From the NCBI GenBank assembly GCA_963727415.1, contig CAVSGF010000005.1, positions 62,001 to 126,000 on the forward strand: 64,000 nucleotides of DNA, given 5' to 3'. Numbering within the stretch: the first letter of the stretch is position 1; each line of letters starts with the position of its first letter. Source of the stretch: DASQPR01 sp963727415 (GTDB lineage: Bacteria; Actinomycetota; Actinomycetes; Mycobacteriales; Micromonosporaceae). The notes under the pieces are model-generated. The model saw only the letters and a list, made by a program, of their open reading frames with translations. It did not search any database and was not told where the DNA came from. Position numbers and translations under genes: made by a program. This document shows positions 1 to 10,840 of the stretch, piece after piece.

Positions 1-247
1 AGTGATCCTCCACGAACGTCATGTTCGGCCGCCGCGAGCGGTAGTCGAGCAGCGCGTCGATGTCGAATCGTGCCAGTACCCGAGTTTGAGAATGATCGAG
101 CAGCTGGGTGCGGGCGAGGCGGGTGGCGTTGCCCGCGTCCACGAAGCCGGTCAGCGCCTGGATCAGCACTGGGCGACCGAGATCGGGGATCTCATCCGCC
201 AGCTCGTACAGGGCCCGGGCATCCGGTTGGTTTCGTGCGTCCGGCAT
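1..247 (-). CDS. PAC2-family protein, N-terminal part
   Basis: This is the first 82 codons of a gene that runs off the left edge. The reverse strand reads from an ATG at 247: MPDARNQPDARALYEL, then LIQALTGFVDAG, and LLDYRSRRPNMTFVEDH at the edge. The 'ALTGFVDAG' and 'LLDYRSRRP.MTF' stretches are typical of the actinobacterial PAC2 (proteasome assembly chaperone 2-like) family, usually about 300 residues long. The molecular role of bacterial PAC2 proteins is poorly defined, so only the family is claimed. No Shine-Dalgarno stands out before the ATG. Confidence 0.6.
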   Translation of the reverse strand, partial: MPDARNQPDARALYELADEIPDLGRPVLIQALTGFVDAGNATRLARTQLLDHSQTRVLARFDIDALLDYRSRRPNMTFVEDH

Positions 248-318
248 GTCTTCGACCCTACGGCAGCGCGCTTACGACCGGGAACGGCCGTCGGATGTGA
301 CGCCTAGCCGAGTGCCGC

Positions 319-729
319 CTAGGCGCGGGGTACCACTGCGATGCCGTCGATCTCGACCAGCGCATCGTCATCCCAGAGGCGGGCCACACCGATGCCGGCG
401 GCGGCCGGGTAGTCGCTGCCGGCCAGCCGCCGCCAGACCGCACCGATCTCGCGTGCCGCCTCCCGGTACGCGGGAATGTCCACGATGTAGATGGTGACCT
501 TGGCCAGATGCTCGGGACCACCGCCGGCCGCCCGCAGCGCCTCAAGCAGGTTCGACAGTGCCTGCCCGAATTGGGCGACCAGGCCTCCGGTCACGATCGC
601 GCCAGCTGGGTCCATGCCGGTCTGCCCGGCCAGGAACACCAGATCTCCGGCGGCCACGGCATGGGCGAATCCGGACGGCTTGGCCAGGCTCTGCGGATTG
701 ATGCGCTGGAGGTCGGCTGATGTTGTCAC
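319..729 (-). CDS. RidA/YjgF/Rid-family protein
   Basis: A 136-residue Rid-family protein, the usual length. Canonical RidA hydrolyses reactive enamine/imine intermediates; other Rid clades have unclear roles. The family core is visible (GDLVFLAGQTGMDPAG, then QFGQALSNLLEALRAAGG, then the C-terminal LVEIDGIAVVP). The arginine that binds the substrate carboxylate in true RidA, normally in a 'P-x-R' motif before the last strand, appears to be missing (YPAAAGIGVARL), so deaminase activity is doubtful. The start is a GTG at 729 that overlaps the stop of the upstream SDR gene by GTGA, indicating translational coupling and a two-gene operon. Confidence 0.85.
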   Translation of the reverse strand: MTTSADLQRINPQSLAKPSGFAHAVAAGDLVFLAGQTGMDPAGAIVTGGLVAQFGQALSNLLEALRAAGGGPEHLAKVTIYIVDIPAYREAAREIGAVWRRLAGSDYPAAAGIGVARLWDDDALVEIDGIAVVPRA

Positions 730-1487
730 GACTGCACGGTACCGCCATCGATGTTGATGCCCTGGCCGGTCATCCCCGGGCTGCGCAGGCAGAACGCAAC
801 GGCGTCGGCAACCTCGGCGGGGGTGATGAGCCGGTGCATCGGCTGCTGCGCCTCCAGCACCGCGCGGGCCTCGGAGGCGGTGCGCCCAGTGGTCGCTGAG
901 ATGGTGGCGATCGACTCCTCGGTCATCGGCGAGTCGACGAATCCCGGGCACACCGCGTTGACCGTGACGCCGGTCCGTGCCACCTCGGCGGCGACGGACC
1001 GGACCAGTCCGAGTAAGCCGTGCTTGGCGGCCGCGTACGCGGCGATGTACGGGGCGCCCTGCCGGGACGCGACCGACCCGATCGCCACGATGCGCCCCCA
1101 TCCCCTCTCGACCATCGGCGGCAGGGCACGGCGCACGCACCGGAACGGCACGGTCAAGTTGAGGTCGATCATGCGCTGCCAGTCGTCGTCGGTGATCCGG
1201 GCGATCGGATTGGTGGTGGCCGCGCCGGCGTTGGCCACCAGCACGTCAACCGAACCGAATCGGGCTTCGGTGACCGCGAAAATCTGGTCAACCGCTCCCG
1301 CGGCCCTCAGGTCGGCCGGAATTATCAGGGTCGGGGCCGGGCAGTCTGCCGCGGTGGCGTCGAGTTGGTCCGCGCTGCGAGCGGTGAGCGCAACCCGGTA
1401 TCCGGCCCGGGAGAGAGCGATCGCGCAGGCCCGGCCGATGCCCCGGCCAGCACCGGTGACCAAGGCGGTTCGCTGATCAACTGGCAC
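726..1487 (-). CDS. SDR-family NAD(P)-dependent oxidoreductase
   Basis: A 253-residue classical short-chain dehydrogenase/reductase of full family length. The Rossmann motif TGAGRGIGR is at residues 11-19, the NAG motif near residue 86 (VANAGAA), and the catalytic Ser-Tyr-Lys near residues 139-159 (GSVASRQG, then YAAAK). The end (GQGINIDGG) is typical of FabG-like enzymes. The substrate is unknown; FabG-like 3-oxoacyl or sugar/alcohol oxidation are both possible. The start is GTG at 1487. It lies directly upstream of, and overlaps, the Rid-family gene, so the two are co-expressed and may act on the same imine- or carbonyl-containing metabolites (inference). Confidence 0.88.
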   Translation of the reverse strand: MPVDQRTALVTGAGRGIGRACAIALSRAGYRVALTARSADQLDATAADCPAPTLIIPADLRAAGAVDQIFAVTEARFGSVDVLVANAGAATTNPIARITDDDWQRMIDLNLTVPFRCVRRALPPMVERGWGRIVAIGSVASRQGAPYIAAYAAAKHGLLGLVRSVAAEVARTGVTVNAVCPGFVDSPMTEESIATISATTGRTASEARAVLEAQQPMHRLITPAEVADAVAFCLRSPGMTGQGINIDGGTVQS

Positions 1488-1517
1488 GGGCGCAGCCTAC
1501 CGGCCTGGCCGGACGGT

Positions 1518-1584
1518 TAGGGACCAGACGCTAGGGACCAGACGCCAGGGACCAGACGCCAGGGACCAGACGCCAGGACCCGAC
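1518..1584. repeat. 14-bp tandem repeat, four copies plus a partial
   Basis: Four head-to-tail copies of a 14-bp unit, TAGGGACCAGACGC or CAGGGACCAGACGC (1518, 1532, 1546, 1560), followed by a degenerate partial copy. The array lies in the intergenic region between the SDR gene and clpB, which are divergent, about 90 bp before the HspR operator. No function is evident; it could be a slippage product or a variable-number repeat. Confidence 0.85.
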
Positions 1585-1673
1585 AATACGGGATCTAACA
1601 GGAGGTCTCGGGTATTGACAAGGCCAGCTGAGCGAGAACCGGACTGGAAGGGAATAGGCGGATGACGGCAAAA

Positions 1674-1694
1674 CTTGAGTCACGTAGACTCAAC
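1674..1694. promoter_or_regulatory. HAIR-type HspR operator of clpB
   Basis: The sequence is CTTGAGT, seven bases, then ACTCAAC. This differs from the HAIR consensus CTTGAGT-N7-ACTCAAG by only the last base. HspR, a MerR-family heat-shock repressor, binds HAIR elements in front of dnaK, clpB and lon in Streptomyces and Mycobacterium. The site is about 100 bp before the clpB start codon, so heat-inducible HspR control of clpB is very likely. No hspR gene lies in this window. Confidence 0.85.
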
Positions 1695-1795
1695 TCCGGG
1701 CCCGCAATTTGCGGGCTGCGGTCAGTGCCGGGCACGTAGAACCGGACATACCAGCTAGAAGATACGAAACATAGAGACGGAAAACAGGGGCACGG

Positions 1796-4408
<2,613 letters not shown>

Positions 4409-4414
4409 CGGTGC

Positions 4415-4447
4415 CCCGGGACGCCGCGCCGGACGTGGCGTCCCGGG
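4415..4447 (+). terminator. Terminator hairpin after clpB
   Basis: Perfect 11-bp inverted repeat CCCGGGACGCC / GGCGTCCCGGG with an 11-nt loop, starting 7 bp after the clpB stop codon. There is no clear T-run, as is common for actinobacterial terminators. Confidence 0.7.
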
Positions 4448-4542
4448 AGCGATAACCGCGAGGGTGGCTCGATCCGCATTGCGACCGGGGCGCCGGCGCG
4501 CGTCGGTTGACCGCCCGGGCACCGGACCTTAGCGTGTCGCGG

Positions 4543-5163
4543 GTGAGCGAGCCGCAGCCGTACGTGATTCCGACCCGTACCTGCCCGACCTCGGTGGTGC
4601 TCGCCAGCCGGACACTGGCTGCGATGGCGCTGCTGCTGGTTGCCGAACTGGTGGTAATCGCCTGGGATCTGGTCACCATTCGGTCTACCGTGCACCGGCT
4701 GGGGCCGACAGTGGGGGCGACCACCGACGCGATGGACCATCTCGCCAGCGGCCTGACGTCATACGACATCCTGCTGCTGGGTTCACTCCTCCTTCTGGTC
4801 GCGATCCTCATGACGGCGGCGGTCTACGCCCGGCTGGGACGTCGTGCCGGGCAAGCTCTCGGAATCACGGCTTCCGTGCCCCTGCTGGCCTGCCTGCCAT
4901 CGGACTTCCTGCCATCGACTCAGTCGCAACTGGAAACCGCCGTGTTCAACGCGGAGCCGGGGTGGGCCGTCTCGATCGATTACGCCGTGTTGGCGGTCAG
5001 CCCGTTGGCGGTTCTGGTCATCATCGCGCTGCTGACCGCCTCGTCGCGCCGGTGGTTTGCGATGCTCCCGCCGGCGCCGGACGGATACATGTGGGTTCCC
5101 GCCCAGGTTGCCGACCGTTCGTGGCCAAACTGGCCGACCGACCCTCCGGCCGGCCGCCGGTGA
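4543..5163 (+). CDS. Four-helix membrane protein, unknown function
   Basis: About 206 residues with four hydrophobic segments (roughly residues 20-45, 75-100, 110-125 and 155-180), a short soluble N-terminus and a proline/tryptophan-rich C-terminal tail. I do not recognise a family with a known role; it resembles the small actinobacterial 'DUF4328-like' four-helix proteins. I chose the GTG at 4543 because a TTAGCGT box lies just upstream, the spacing seen for leaderless genes throughout this window; an in-frame TTG at 4507 is the alternative. Two further small membrane proteins follow on the same strand. Confidence 0.6.
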   Translation: MSEPQPYVIPTRTCPTSVVLASRTLAAMALLLVAELVVIAWDLVTIRSTVHRLGPTVGATTDAMDHLASGLTSYDILLLGSLLLLVAILMTAAVYARLGRRAGQALGITASVPLLACLPSDFLPSTQSQLETAVFNAEPGWAVSIDYAVLAVSPLAVLVIIALLTASSRRWFAMLPPAPDGYMWVPAQVADRSWPNWPTDPPAGRR

Positions 5164-5264
5164 TGCGTCCAGCGGAACGGGCGTCCAGCCGGTACGGTGT
5201 CCGGCGTATGCAAAGCCCGTGCCGGATCCACCCACGGGCCTAACCCCCACCGAAGGAAGAACCC

Positions 5265-5906
5265 ATGTCCTACGGCCCCCCGACGGCCGCCCCCACGGCC
5301 GCCGCCCGACCGCGGCCGGGCACCGTAACCGCCGCCGGCATGCTTCTGTATGGGCTTGCCGGCTTGACCGTGATCTCGATCCTTGTCAGCCTCGCGCTGT
5401 TTAGCACGATCACGAATGCCGCCCAGGACGCGTACGCGGGCCTGCCAAACGCCAGCACCGTCACCGACGCCATAAAGATCGGCGCGGTGGTCGGCGTGGT
5501 GCTGGACGTCGTGATTGTGGTTCTGCTGGTCCTGCTGGCCGCCTTCAACCTGCGGGGCAATAACGGTATGCGGATCACCACGTGGGTCGTCACCGGCCTC
5601 GGCGTGCTGTGCTTCGGCTGCGGCGCGATCAGCGGTGGCCTCCAGGGCCGGTTCTCGGTCAGCGGCTCAGGCAACGTCAGCTCGCAGCAACTCAACGCGG
5701 CCGCCCAACGCATGCAAGATGCGCTGCCCGGCTGGTATCACGGGGAGTCTATGGCTCTCAGCGTGCTCAGCCTGCTGATCTGCGCAGCGGTGATCATCCT
5801 GCTCGCGATGCCGGCATCGAACCAGTTCTTCCGCAAGGCTGAGCCGGAGTTCGTGCCGTACCCGGTATACCCGCAGGTCCCGCCCCCGCCGCCGCCCGCT
5901 GGCTGA
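5265..5906 (+). CDS. Small tetraspan membrane protein with Pro-rich tail
   Basis: A 213-residue protein with four predicted transmembrane helices (about 25-50, 70-95, 103-125 and 163-185), a Pro/Ala-rich N-terminus and a C-terminal run of prolines. The start ATG follows an AAGGAAGAA Shine-Dalgarno. Its C-terminal half (LPGWYHGESM, then helix, then NQFFRKAEP) matches the next gene in layout (VPGWFPGVLG, then helix, then PYFRSVLRP), so the two look like diverged tandem duplicates. Function unknown. Confidence 0.65.
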   Translation: MSYGPPTAAPTAAARPRPGTVTAAGMLLYGLAGLTVISILVSLALFSTITNAAQDAYAGLPNASTVTDAIKIGAVVGVVLDVVIVVLLVLLAAFNLRGNNGMRITTWVVTGLGVLCFGCGAISGGLQGRFSVSGSGNVSSQQLNAAAQRMQDALPGWYHGESMALSVLSLLICAAVIILLAMPASNQFFRKAEPEFVPYPVYPQVPPPPPPAG

Positions 5907-6025
5907 ACAACGAGTTCGGCGCTGGACCCCGCCGTAGCTGGGAGTCCATCCGAAACGACGCGCCGACGACGCGCTCCCCGGTACATTCGCGAAGAATACG
6001 CAGAATTGTCCGGGGGGCGCGTCCA

Positions 6026-6907
6026 ATGCCGTACGACCCGCTGCACCATGATTCGCCGCAGGATCGGGCACATCAGGTACCAGCAACCCAAGATCTGCCG
6101 TACCCGGTCTCGCCGTTGCCGATCTCACCGCACCTGCGTGAATCCGGCCTTGCCGCAAGCCTGGGAAGCTCGCACCTGTCCGCAACGGCAGGGCCGATCG
6201 CTGGGCCCATCTCGCTCGCCCTGCCGCCGCTGCAGCTCACCGATGATGCCCCGCGGCGCCCGCCGGTCATCGCGGCCGGAGTGATCAGCATGATCGCGAC
6301 GGCCTTTCTCGGGCTGTTCACCGCCCTCATCACCGCCATCGCCCTGCACAGCTTCGACCGGCGGTTTCCGGCCGCCGTGGCCCCGATCGGTGCCAGCGAT
6401 CATTTCGTGGGGCAGGTCGGCACGACTTTTCGGATCGTGCTCATCTTCGTCGCGGTGATGTCGACGATCATGTCTACCGTCCTGATCCTGCTGACCGTTG
6501 GAGTCCTGCGTGCTAACCGGGGAGCCCGGATGGGCGTGTGGACGCTGTGCGCCTTCGGTACCGCATGGGGTGTCGCCATCCTGGTCGGAATGATCTTGGC
6601 CCGTTCGATGATGCCCCTGCAGTCGGGCGGGATCATCGCCGCTGCCGTGGTTCGGACCGCACAGGAATCGGTGCCCGGCTGGTTCCCCGGGGTGCTCGGG
6701 TTTCTGGGCTTCGCCCAGGCGCTCGGATACGTCGCGGCCGCGATCCTGCTCGCGGCGCCATCCACCGGACCGTACTTCCGATCGGTCCTGCGCCCGTGGC
6801 GACCGCAGGAATGGCCGGAGCGTCCAGGCGTTGAGTCGCCATCGCTGTCACCAGCACCCGGCGGCCGGGTCACCCCGGGGCGCTTGGCCGGCACCTGGCC
6901 GGGTTGA
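6026..6907 (+). CDS. Tetraspan membrane protein, paralogue of preceding gene
   Basis: A 293-residue protein with a long Pro/Ser-rich cytoplasmic N-terminus (about 85 residues), four hydrophobic segments (about 88-112, 130-160, 170-195 and 225-250) and a Pro-rich tail. The order of segments and the 'PGWF ... YFR' signature in the last third match the gene at 5265-5906. Function unknown. The start is ATG at 6026; no strong Shine-Dalgarno is visible. Confidence 0.6.
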   Translation: MPYDPLHHDSPQDRAHQVPATQDLPYPVSPLPISPHLRESGLAASLGSSHLSATAGPIAGPISLALPPLQLTDDAPRRPPVIAAGVISMIATAFLGLFTALITAIALHSFDRRFPAAVAPIGASDHFVGQVGTTFRIVLIFVAVMSTIMSTVLILLTVGVLRANRGARMGVWTLCAFGTAWGVAILVGMILARSMMPLQSGGIIAAAVVRTAQESVPGWFPGVLGFLGFAQALGYVAAAILLAAPSTGPYFRSVLRPWRPQEWPERPGVESPSLSPAPGGRVTPGRLAGTWPG

Positions 6908-6987
6908 CCCCGCCGCGGCGCCGGCATCTGGTAAATGTCCGTCCGGCGGCATGCGGTAACCCCCTCGGGTATGTGAAGCTGTCTCGC

Positions 6988-7824
6988 ATGGCGTCGAAAC
7001 GAACCGCATTGGTCACCGGCGCGACCTCCGGCATTGGTGCCGCGTTCGCACGCGCTCTGGCCGCGTCCGGGCACGACCTTGTGCTGGTCGCTCGCGATGA
7101 GCCACGGCTGAAGGAGACGGCGGAGGCGCTGCGGGAACGGTACGGAACGGCCGCCGCGATCATGCCCGCGGACCTATCCACGACCGATGGGTGCGCGGCG
7201 GTGGCCGAGCGTCTGGCCGACGAGTCGGCGCCGGTCGACCTGCTGGTCAACAACGCCGGCATGACTTTGAACCGGTCATTTCTCAACACCACCGTGGCGG
7301 ACGAGGAGCGTCTGCTGCAGGTGAATGTGGTGGCGGTGATGCGGCTGACGCATGCCGCGCTTGCGGGCATGGTGGCTCGTCGGCGCGGCGACGTGATCAA
7401 CGTGTCATCGGTGTCCGGCTTCGCCGCGGTGATGCCGGGTTCCACCTACTCGGCCAGCAAGGCGTGGGTGACCAACTTCAGCGAATCGGTGGGCCTGTCA
7501 GTACGCCAATTCGGCGTGCGCGTCATGGCGCTTTGCCCCGGGTATACGCGAACCGAGTTCCATCAGCGGGCCGGCATCGATGTGGCCAAGACGCCGAATT
7601 GGCTGTGGCTGGACGCCGACGCCGTGGCTCGCGACGGCCTGCGCGACCTGACCAGGGGCAAGCTGGTCAGCGTGCCGGATTGGCGCTACAAAGCCACCGT
7701 TTTCGGGATACGGCACGCACCGCGACGGCTGTTCCACCGAGTCGCCAGGGACACACGCGGGCGGATCGGCCGTGACGTGGGCAAGGATCCGTCGTCCAAT
7801 AGTTCGCAACATCCGGGGCGTTGA
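6988..7824 (+). CDS. SDR-family oxidoreductase
   Basis: About 278 residues, a classical short-chain dehydrogenase. The cofactor motif TGATSGIGAAF is at about residues 10-20, NNAGM near 86, and the Ser and Tyr-x-x-x-Lys catalytic group near 140-158 (SSVSGFAA, then YSASK). The C-terminal extension of about 60 residues fits the 'DltE/YqjQ-like' SDRs. The substrate is unknown. The ATG at 6988 fits the expected N-terminus (MASKRTALVTG); the open frame begins further upstream without a start of that kind. Its stop nearly abuts the pyrE region. Confidence 0.82.
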   Translation: MASKRTALVTGATSGIGAAFARALAASGHDLVLVARDEPRLKETAEALRERYGTAAAIMPADLSTTDGCAAVAERLADESAPVDLLVNNAGMTLNRSFLNTTVADEERLLQVNVVAVMRLTHAALAGMVARRRGDVINVSSVSGFAAVMPGSTYSASKAWVTNFSESVGLSVRQFGVRVMALCPGYTRTEFHQRAGIDVAKTPNWLWLDADAVARDGLRDLTRGKLVSVPDWRYKATVFGIRHAPRRLFHRVARDTRGRIGRDVGKDPSSNSSQHPGR

Positions 7825-7859
7825 TGGGTGCGAGTATGTCAACAAGTACGCTGCACGAC

Positions 7860-8399
7860 ATGTCCAGTCGAGACGACCTGCGGAAACTCATCGCCGATCT
7901 GGCGGTGGTTCACGGTCGGGTAGTCCTGTCGTCCGGCCGCGAGGCGGACTACTACGTCGACCTCCGCCGCGTTACCCTGCACCACCAAGCGGCGCCGCTG
8001 GTCGGGCAGGTCATGTTGGACCTGGTCGAGGACTGGGACTTCGACGCCGTGGGTGGGCTCACCCTCGGCGCCGATCCGGTGGCGACGGCGATGTTGCACG
8101 CCGCGGCGGCCCGCGGCCGGGCTCTTGATGCATTTGTCGTTCGCAAATCGGAGAAGCACCATGGTCTGCAGCGACGCGTGGAAGGCCCGGATGTAGCGGG
8201 CCGGCGCGTGCTGGCTGTAGAGGACACGTCCACCACCGGTGGCAGCGTCCTGGCCGCGGTGGAAGCGCTTCAGGAGGCAGGAGCGTCCATCGCGGGGGTA
8301 GCGGTTGTCGTCGATCGGGGGGCCGGAGTGGCGGTTGCCGATGCCGGATTGGACTACCGTTTCGCATTTTCGCTGGCCGACCTCGGCCTGACGGGTTAA
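7860..8399 (+). CDS. pyrE: Orotate phosphoribosyltransferase
   Basis: A 179-residue cytoplasmic enzyme that joins orotate and PRPP to give OMP, the fifth step of UMP synthesis. LSSGREADYYVDLRR (about 20-34) and VGGLTLGADPVATA (about 64-77) are family signatures, and VLAVEDTSTTGGS (about 116-128) is the PRPP-binding motif. I chose the ATG at 7860 because its N-terminus aligns in length with mycobacterial PyrE and it lies 7 bases after TACGCT, a good leaderless -10 box. In-frame starts at 7824 and 7836 are possible. Confidence 0.95.
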   Translation: MSSRDDLRKLIADLAVVHGRVVLSSGREADYYVDLRRVTLHHQAAPLVGQVMLDLVEDWDFDAVGGLTLGADPVATAMLHAAAARGRALDAFVVRKSEKHHGLQRRVEGPDVAGRRVLAVEDTSTTGGSVLAAVEALQEAGASIAGVAVVVDRGAGVAVADAGLDYRFAFSLADLGLTG

Positions 8400-8456
8400 A
8401 AGAATGTCGATTAGTGCCGGCGAATATGCAGGCCGATCGATGGTGTTGGTGGAAGG

Positions 8457-8834
8457 ATGAATTTCGTGGGAACTGCGTTGGCCGATGTGAATATGCCCCA
8501 GATCTCGCCACTTCACGGGCCGATCGAGCGGGCGGACGCCGCGCGTCTCGCGGCGGTGTTGAAGGCGCTGGCCGATCCGGCTCGATTGCGGCTGCTCAGC
8601 CTGATCCAGTCGTCGCCGGACGGCGAAGCATGTGTGTGCGATCTCACTGCTCCGCTGGGACTCTCCCAGCCGACCGTGAGCCACCACTTGCGGATCCTTA
8701 CTGAGGCGGGACTTCTAGAGCGCGACAAGCGGGGTGTCTGGGCCTACTACAGCCTGGTGCCGTCTGCTATCGCCGCTGTTGCCGAGCTGTTGACGCCGCC
8801 GCGCAAGCGTGCGTCGAAGAAGGCCGCTCGCTAA
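8457..8834 (+). CDS. ArsR/SmtB-family metalloregulator
   Basis: About 125 residues with a winged helix-turn-helix. The motif ACVCDLT lies in the helix before the recognition helix (LGLSQPTVSHHLRIL). A CxC there is the 'alpha-3' metal or metalloid site of ArsR/CadC-like sensors, which release DNA on binding As(III), Cd or Pb. No metal exporter or arsenate reductase is adjacent, so the target is unknown. Starts at 8457 (ATG) or 8466 (GTG) are both possible. The basic C-terminus (KRASKKAAR) may contact DNA. Confidence 0.85.
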   Translation: MNFVGTALADVNMPQISPLHGPIERADAARLAAVLKALADPARLRLLSLIQSSPDGEACVCDLTAPLGLSQPTVSHHLRILTEAGLLERDKRGVWAYYSLVPSAIAAVAELLTPPRKRASKKAAR

Positions 8835-8850
8835 CAGCTCAGTGCGTGTC

Positions 8851-8891
8851 CGAGGGCGCCTTTCACGGTGACGCCGCGAGAGGCGCCCTCG
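8851..8891 (+). terminator. Terminator hairpin after the ArsR gene
   Basis: An 11-bp perfect stem, CGAGGGCGCCT / AGGCGCCCTCG, with a 19-nt loop, 17 bp after the ArsR stop. Confidence 0.75.
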
Positions 8892-8987
8892 ACGTTCCGG
8901 TAGCGCCGGTGCGTAATGGCGACTCACCCTATTGCGTGAATTTCAAAGACCCCTAGGCTGTCGGGAGCTTGACGGTTGGGGGCGGTA

Positions 8988-10751
8988 ATGGCTGGTGGTC
9001 GGCATCGTCCGCGGCGATCGCGGATAAGGACGGCCAGCGTCGCCGTGCTGATGGTGGTGACGCTCGGTGGTGCCGGGTACGCCGGTGCCCGCTGGGGTTA
9101 CCCGGCCGTAACCAGGGATAACTGCGGTAGCGGCGGCCTCACCCTTCATGTCACGGCGGCCCCCGATATCGCTCGGTCGCTGACCCAAGCGGCGGATGCG
9201 TGGAACGCGACGAAGCCCCAGGGCGGCGGCGAATGCGTCCATGCCGTGGTGACCGCGGTGGATTCCGGGAAGGTCGTGCAGGCGCTGACCGCGGGCACCC
9301 AATCGAACACGGATGCCACCGCCCCGGCGACGGCGCCGTCGCTGTCTCCGATCGACGTCTGGGTGCCCGACTCGACCGCTTGGATCGACCAGGTGAAGGC
9401 GGTCGATTCCACGACGTTCGCCGACGTCTCCAAGCCGATCGCTACCTCGCCGGTCGTGATGGCCGTGCCAACGGCGGCCGCCAAGGACATGGGCATCACG
9501 AAGGACACCATCTCGCCGAAGTCCTTTATCGCCATGGTGCGCGACATGCGCAACAGCGACTTGAGCGGGGCCAAGCCGACCAAGTTCCAGCTGGGCACGG
9601 CCGATCCCGCCACCGATGCGGCGGGTCTGGCCGCGGCCACGTTGATCACCGGACTCGATCATGAAGCGCAGGCCGGCTTCCCGAAGTACGCTGCCCTGAT
9701 CGCCGACTTCCGGTTCATCTCGGCGGTTGGCCAGCAGGCGATGACCGCACGGGGCCTGCTGAACTCGTTCGTTCCCAAGTCGGACGGCGGGCAGCCGATG
9801 ACGGCGGCGTTCGTTAGCGAGCAAGCCGTTATCGCCCATGACGCATCTGACACAACTAATCCGCTTAAACCGGTCTATATCGACGGCCTCAAGATGGCGC
9901 TGGACTTCCCGATCGCGACGTTGGGGCACCGCGCCGCCGCGATCAGCGAGGCGGCCGCGAAATTCGAGGCGGCAATGGCCGCCCCGGAGAATCTGGCACG
10001 GTTCGCCCAGGCCGGCTTCCGGGCGCCGGACGGCAGCCAGGGCGCTGGATTCGCCTCGACGGACGGCGTCGTGTCGGCCCCGGTCGCGGTGGAACCCATA
10101 CGTAATGACGAACAGACCCAGCCCAGCCTGCGCCTGTGGGCCAGCGCCAACGAACAGGCGCGGGTACTGACCATGGTCGACCTGTCCAGCTCGATGGGCA
10201 CAACGACCGGATGGATGGGTGTGAACCGCCTGAAGCTGACCGCCGCGGCCGCGGCCGGTGGGTTGAGCCTGTTCACCCCCGGAAGCTCGATCGGAGTGTG
10301 GGGCTTCGCCCCGGGAATCGGCAAGAACGACTACCGGGAAGTCATCCCGATCGACGAACTCGGCAAGAACAAGCCGCAGGTGCTCGCCGCCTTCAACGCG
10401 GCAGAGCCGACCTCCGCGTCTGGCTGCGGGCTCTACCCGGCGCTCGCCTCGGCGTACGGGATGATGCGTAACAAGTACGCGGCCGGCGAGCTCAACACGA
10501 TCGTGGTGTTTACCGGCTGTTCCGGCGCACCGCCGGGGAACACCATGAACAAGTCGGCTTTGAAGGCCACGCTCGCGAACATGGTCGATCCGTCCAACAG
10601 CATCGGCGTGATCATCATCAACGTCGGACCGGCGTCTAACCTGCCGTCCCTGCAGAAGATCGCGGACACCGTCAACGGGGCGGCGGTGAATCTGACCCAG
10701 CCGGTGCAGATCGTTCAGATCTTCATGCGATCTCTGGTGGTGCTCAGCTGA
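8988..10751 (+). CDS. Exported solute-binding/von Willebrand A protein
   Basis: About 587 residues. An N-terminal transmembrane or signal segment (about 18-38) is followed by a region that looks like a type II periplasmic solute-binding domain (about 45-370; VTAAPDIARSLTQAADAW, IDVWVPDSTAWI, SPVVMAVPT). A von Willebrand A domain follows (about 400-587) with a MIDAS motif MVDLSSSMG (DxSxS). This fused architecture occurs in actinobacteria as 'substrate-binding and VWA domain-containing protein'; the ligand is unknown, and the vWA domain probably mediates protein contacts at the cell surface using a divalent metal. The ATG at 8988 has GGGGGCG upstream; a TTG at 8976 is an in-frame alternative. 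Confidence 0.8.
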   Translation: MAGGRHRPRRSRIRTASVAVLMVVTLGGAGYAGARWGYPAVTRDNCGSGGLTLHVTAAPDIARSLTQAADAWNATKPQGGGECVHAVVTAVDSGKVVQALTAGTQSNTDATAPATAPSLSPIDVWVPDSTAWIDQVKAVDSTTFADVSKPIATSPVVMAVPTAAAKDMGITKDTISPKSFIAMVRDMRNSDLSGAKPTKFQLGTADPATDAAGLAAATLITGLDHEAQAGFPKYAALIADFRFISAVGQQAMTARGLLNSFVPKSDGGQPMTAAFVSEQAVIAHDASDTTNPLKPVYIDGLKMALDFPIATLGHRAAAISEAAAKFEAAMAAPENLARFAQAGFRAPDGSQGAGFASTDGVVSAPVAVEPIRNDEQTQPSLRLWASANEQARVLTMVDLSSSMGTTTGWMGVNRLKLTAAAAAGGLSLFTPGSSIGVWGFAPGIGKNDYREVIPIDELGKNKPQVLAAFNAAEPTSASGCGLYPALASAYGMMRNKYAAGELNTIVVFTGCSGAPPGNTMNKSALKATLANMVDPSNSIGVIIINVGPASNLPSLQKIADTVNGAAVNLTQPVQIVQIFMRSLVVLS

Positions 10752-10840
10752 CGCTGAGTCGGTGAGCTCGTCTGGGCGGGGCCCGGATGAGTCAGGCGGA
10801 GAGGCTGATCCAGGCCGGCTGGCCCAGTGACATCGGGCTG

